Source: Haliotis asinina
Lineage: Eukaryota > Mollusca > Gastropoda > Lepetellida > Haliotidae
Assembly: GCF_037392515.1 (NCBI RefSeq)
Contig: NC_090283.1
Location: 27,544,249 to 27,608,248 of the forward strand
Length of the DNA stretch: 64,000 bases
Direction of reading: 5' to 3'
Made by a program: the position numbers and the translations under genes
Shown: positions 62,114-64,000 of the stretch, piece after piece
Position numbering within the stretch: position 1 is the first letter of the stretch
How the letters are laid out: every line of letters begins with the position of its first letter
The notes under the pieces: generated by a model
Told to the model about the DNA's origin: nothing
Database searches by the model: none
What the model saw: the letters and a program-made list of their open reading frames with translations, nothing else

Positions 62114-62984
62114 CTGAAAAATGACAATCAGGAGGTGGGCCGTATTGTTTTGTACCAACAATGATATATATTATAAGTTGTTCACTGGTCATGATTGGGA
62201 CTTGGGTTGATGTACACTCTATGGACCATAAATACACGTGGAGGGTACATAAACCATGGGCCCCGATGGACCAGTGAAGAACGTATCTATCTAACCGCAC
62301 ACCTACTTGATTTAGAACTGATTGACGTACGAGTATAATATGGGATACTAAATGAAATAGGTTTATAATTAGGGATACTGAAGTTTGCAAATGAGCCGAT
62401 GACAACAATGGGTAGATTTTCAGATGAGACAGAATCTAACAAGAAAATAAAAGCTATCTCCCAACACATTGGTAATTGTCGTACAACATATGCGTATCAA
62501 TTATTCGAGATAAAGAATTACTGGCGCGAGGTACCAAATGAAATTCCACAATTCGGCACTCTCAGCGTATAACACAGAAATGTCAGTCGCTTGTAAGCGA
62601 GGATGCATTGAAAATAATAAAAGAGAGTTCAACCGATCAGAAAATGACATTTACGTGTGAGGTAAGATAAACATGGCTCTATCTGAGCTCCACAAAGCGT
62701 TTGTAGCGCTGCGACATTATTAAAGCTATGACAAACTATGGAGCTATATAGTTTTTTTTCGTACTTTCTATCCACAGTTGGAATAGGGAATGCATTTCTA
62801 GTTGAAGTGAGAAGAAGCGTGTCACTGAATTCTTTTAACAGCAAAAAAAACCAACAAAAAACAAAAAGCAACCCCCCCACCCCCCACCCCCCCAAAAAAA
62901 ACAAAAAACAAAAACCTGCTCCGCAATACTTTGATGTTGGATTTTGGACCAATAATCACTACTATCACCCTTACAAAACTACGT
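62114..62984. other. 5' flank of the tetraspan gene; first exon not found
   Basis: The missing N-terminal exon could lie here or beyond the window. No ATG exon with a phase-1 GT donor could be supported. A C/A-rich tract at 62840–62920 is low complexity. Confidence 0.35.
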
Positions 62985-63420
62985 TACATGTGTAGTCAAC
63001 GATCTATTCCGTGCCGGTATAATAGATAATCCAAAATGTTCTTGTGGATATGTTTGTGAAAATTTTTATCATTAATTTACCTATTTGACTGCCAATTACA
63101 TGCTCAGCAGAGATCTTCAATGATGACTAATTTACGCATTGTTGCCAATGTTTACATACACTCTGAGCATCTATTACATGGCAATGCAGATCTTACTGTT
63201 CATATAAATCAAGACATACTTACAATTGTTCATATATAAGTCAGTCAAAATGATTTTCTCAATTATTGTAATTTTTGCACTCTTTCCCATCTTTCTGTTC
63301 GTGTCTGTCCATCTTGCATAATGAATGTACTTAATATTATGTAACTGTTACAAGTTGTAAGTTGTATAACTTGTACCCTATCCTTTTCTAATGAATAAAA
63401 TATGCTTAAAACTAAAACTA
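62985..63420 (+). mobile_element. LINE C-terminal remnant and 3' UTR
   Basis: The plus strand from about 63005 reads as the Cys-rich end of a non-LTR reverse transcriptase ORF (RIIDNPKCSCGYVCENFYH, matching the family's CxC…C…YHxxxxC end). AT-rich 3' sequence follows, ending AATAAAATATGCTTAAAACT. Stops interrupt the frame, one straight after the ENFYH motif. It differs from the RNase H-type LINE at 44 kb. Confidence 0.6.
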
Positions 63421-63439
63421 TATACTGTAAAATCATTTA

Positions 63440-63510
63440 TTTTCGCGCGGCTTAATTTTCGCGGAAACAGAAAATTTGACTAATTCGCGCGGTTTAATTT
63501 TCGCGCATCA
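63440..63510. repeat. Two direct TTCGCGCGG..TTAATTTTCGCG units
   Basis: Two ~25-base copies (63441–63464 and 63483–63506) differing by one or two bases, separated by 18 bases. Probably part of a short dispersed element; its ends are not resolved. Confidence 0.6.
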
Positions 63511-64000
63511 TCAAAGTACAGAAATCACGAGAGTATAACACAGGTAACTGTAAACTGTAAAGAAAACACTGACCCTAGCTGTCGTCCTGTCACCTGCCTA
63601 ATTAGCTGGGGAAACATGGGCCTTCCGCTACATTGAGACACGCAATGGAGCACTGAAGAATCCATGTTGAGATTTGCGTAAGAAATCATTGACCTATGTG
63701 ACCTCGACCCGTGACGCGCTCGGCCAATCAGCTACTCAGAAAGCTCTGTGCACGTGTACCAGTATTGTCAAACCACTACATGCGCAATGGATTATCCAGA
63801 CCTACGACAACATATCCAAGAGGAAGGATTTAATCCAAAGCGGATTTCGCCAAGCTGGACTTTCGGACTAATTCACTAGTAGCAGGTGACCTAACATTTT
63901 TAATTTAGTAAAGTCGTGTGTATCGTGTCAATCAGAGACACTGAAAATGACGTGTTGAATCAACTATTTAATTTGTTTTTATGTATCTTTTTGTTTCACT
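63511..64000. other. Right edge; no gene recognised
   Basis: A 65-codon plus frame (63674–63871) has no domain. Nothing else is supportable. Confidence 0.35.

Overview
The window is eukaryotic: spliced genes with GT–AG introns, many SINEs, LINE 3' ends, DNA-transposon remnants, foldback elements and microsatellites. The commonest repeat is a ~270 bp SINE-like element ending in an (ACTC)n tail, with at least a dozen copies here. I associate it with abalone (Haliotis) DNA, and the gene content (invertebrate-type lectins, sulfotransferase) fits a marine gastropod. The genus is an inference from that repeat, not the result of a search.

Layout. 1–3.85 kb is repeats: a retroelement gag fossil, SINEs (one split by a foldback element) and a large imperfect palindrome. 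3.85–6.08 kb holds the 3' part of a plus-strand MFSD4/NaGLT1-like sugar transporter gene, whose acceptor lies in a 91-bp triplication. 7–10.3 kb is repeats: a tRNA-like palindromic element, a LINE 3' end and a Ty3/Gypsy fossil. 11.25–18.72 kb is a six-exon minus-strand cytosolic sulfotransferase gene with all splice sites but three single-base frame disruptions. Its introns carry a 2.2-kb terminal-inverted-repeat element packed with GCGACAA palindromes. 18.7–23.8 kb is gene-poor. 24.17–26.18 kb is a three-exon minus-strand NNMT/PNMT/TEMT-type methyltransferase that looks intact. 26.3–36.6 kb has a Tc1-like transposase remnant, SINEs, a hairpin MITE and a ~500-bp inverted duplication; no gene is recognised there.

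36.6–55.1 kb is a segmental duplication. Each half carries a three-exon minus-strand gene for a predicted secreted protein with a PAN/Apple-like domain followed by a fucolectin (FTP/F5-8 type C-like) domain. Both copies are open throughout and their exon lengths match base for base (319/222/224 bp). A LINE 3' end, a minisatellite and SINEs lie between them, and copy B has a ~2.7-kb inverted-repeat element in intron 1. 55.1–59.9 kb is mostly unassigned. 59.95–62.11 kb holds the last three exons of a minus-strand four-transmembrane (MS4A/CD20-like) protein. The right edge has a LINE C-terminal remnant.

The genes show no operon-like or pathway relation. The two lectin genes are the only functional cluster, and the rest is an ordinary repeat-rich metazoan neighbourhood. 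I did not find a convincing new defence-like or enzymatic system. The observations I would follow up are the lectin pair with substitutions concentrated in one half of the FTP domain, the GCGACAA-palindrome transposon, and two unrelated genes whose 3' splice sites have been tandemly copied.
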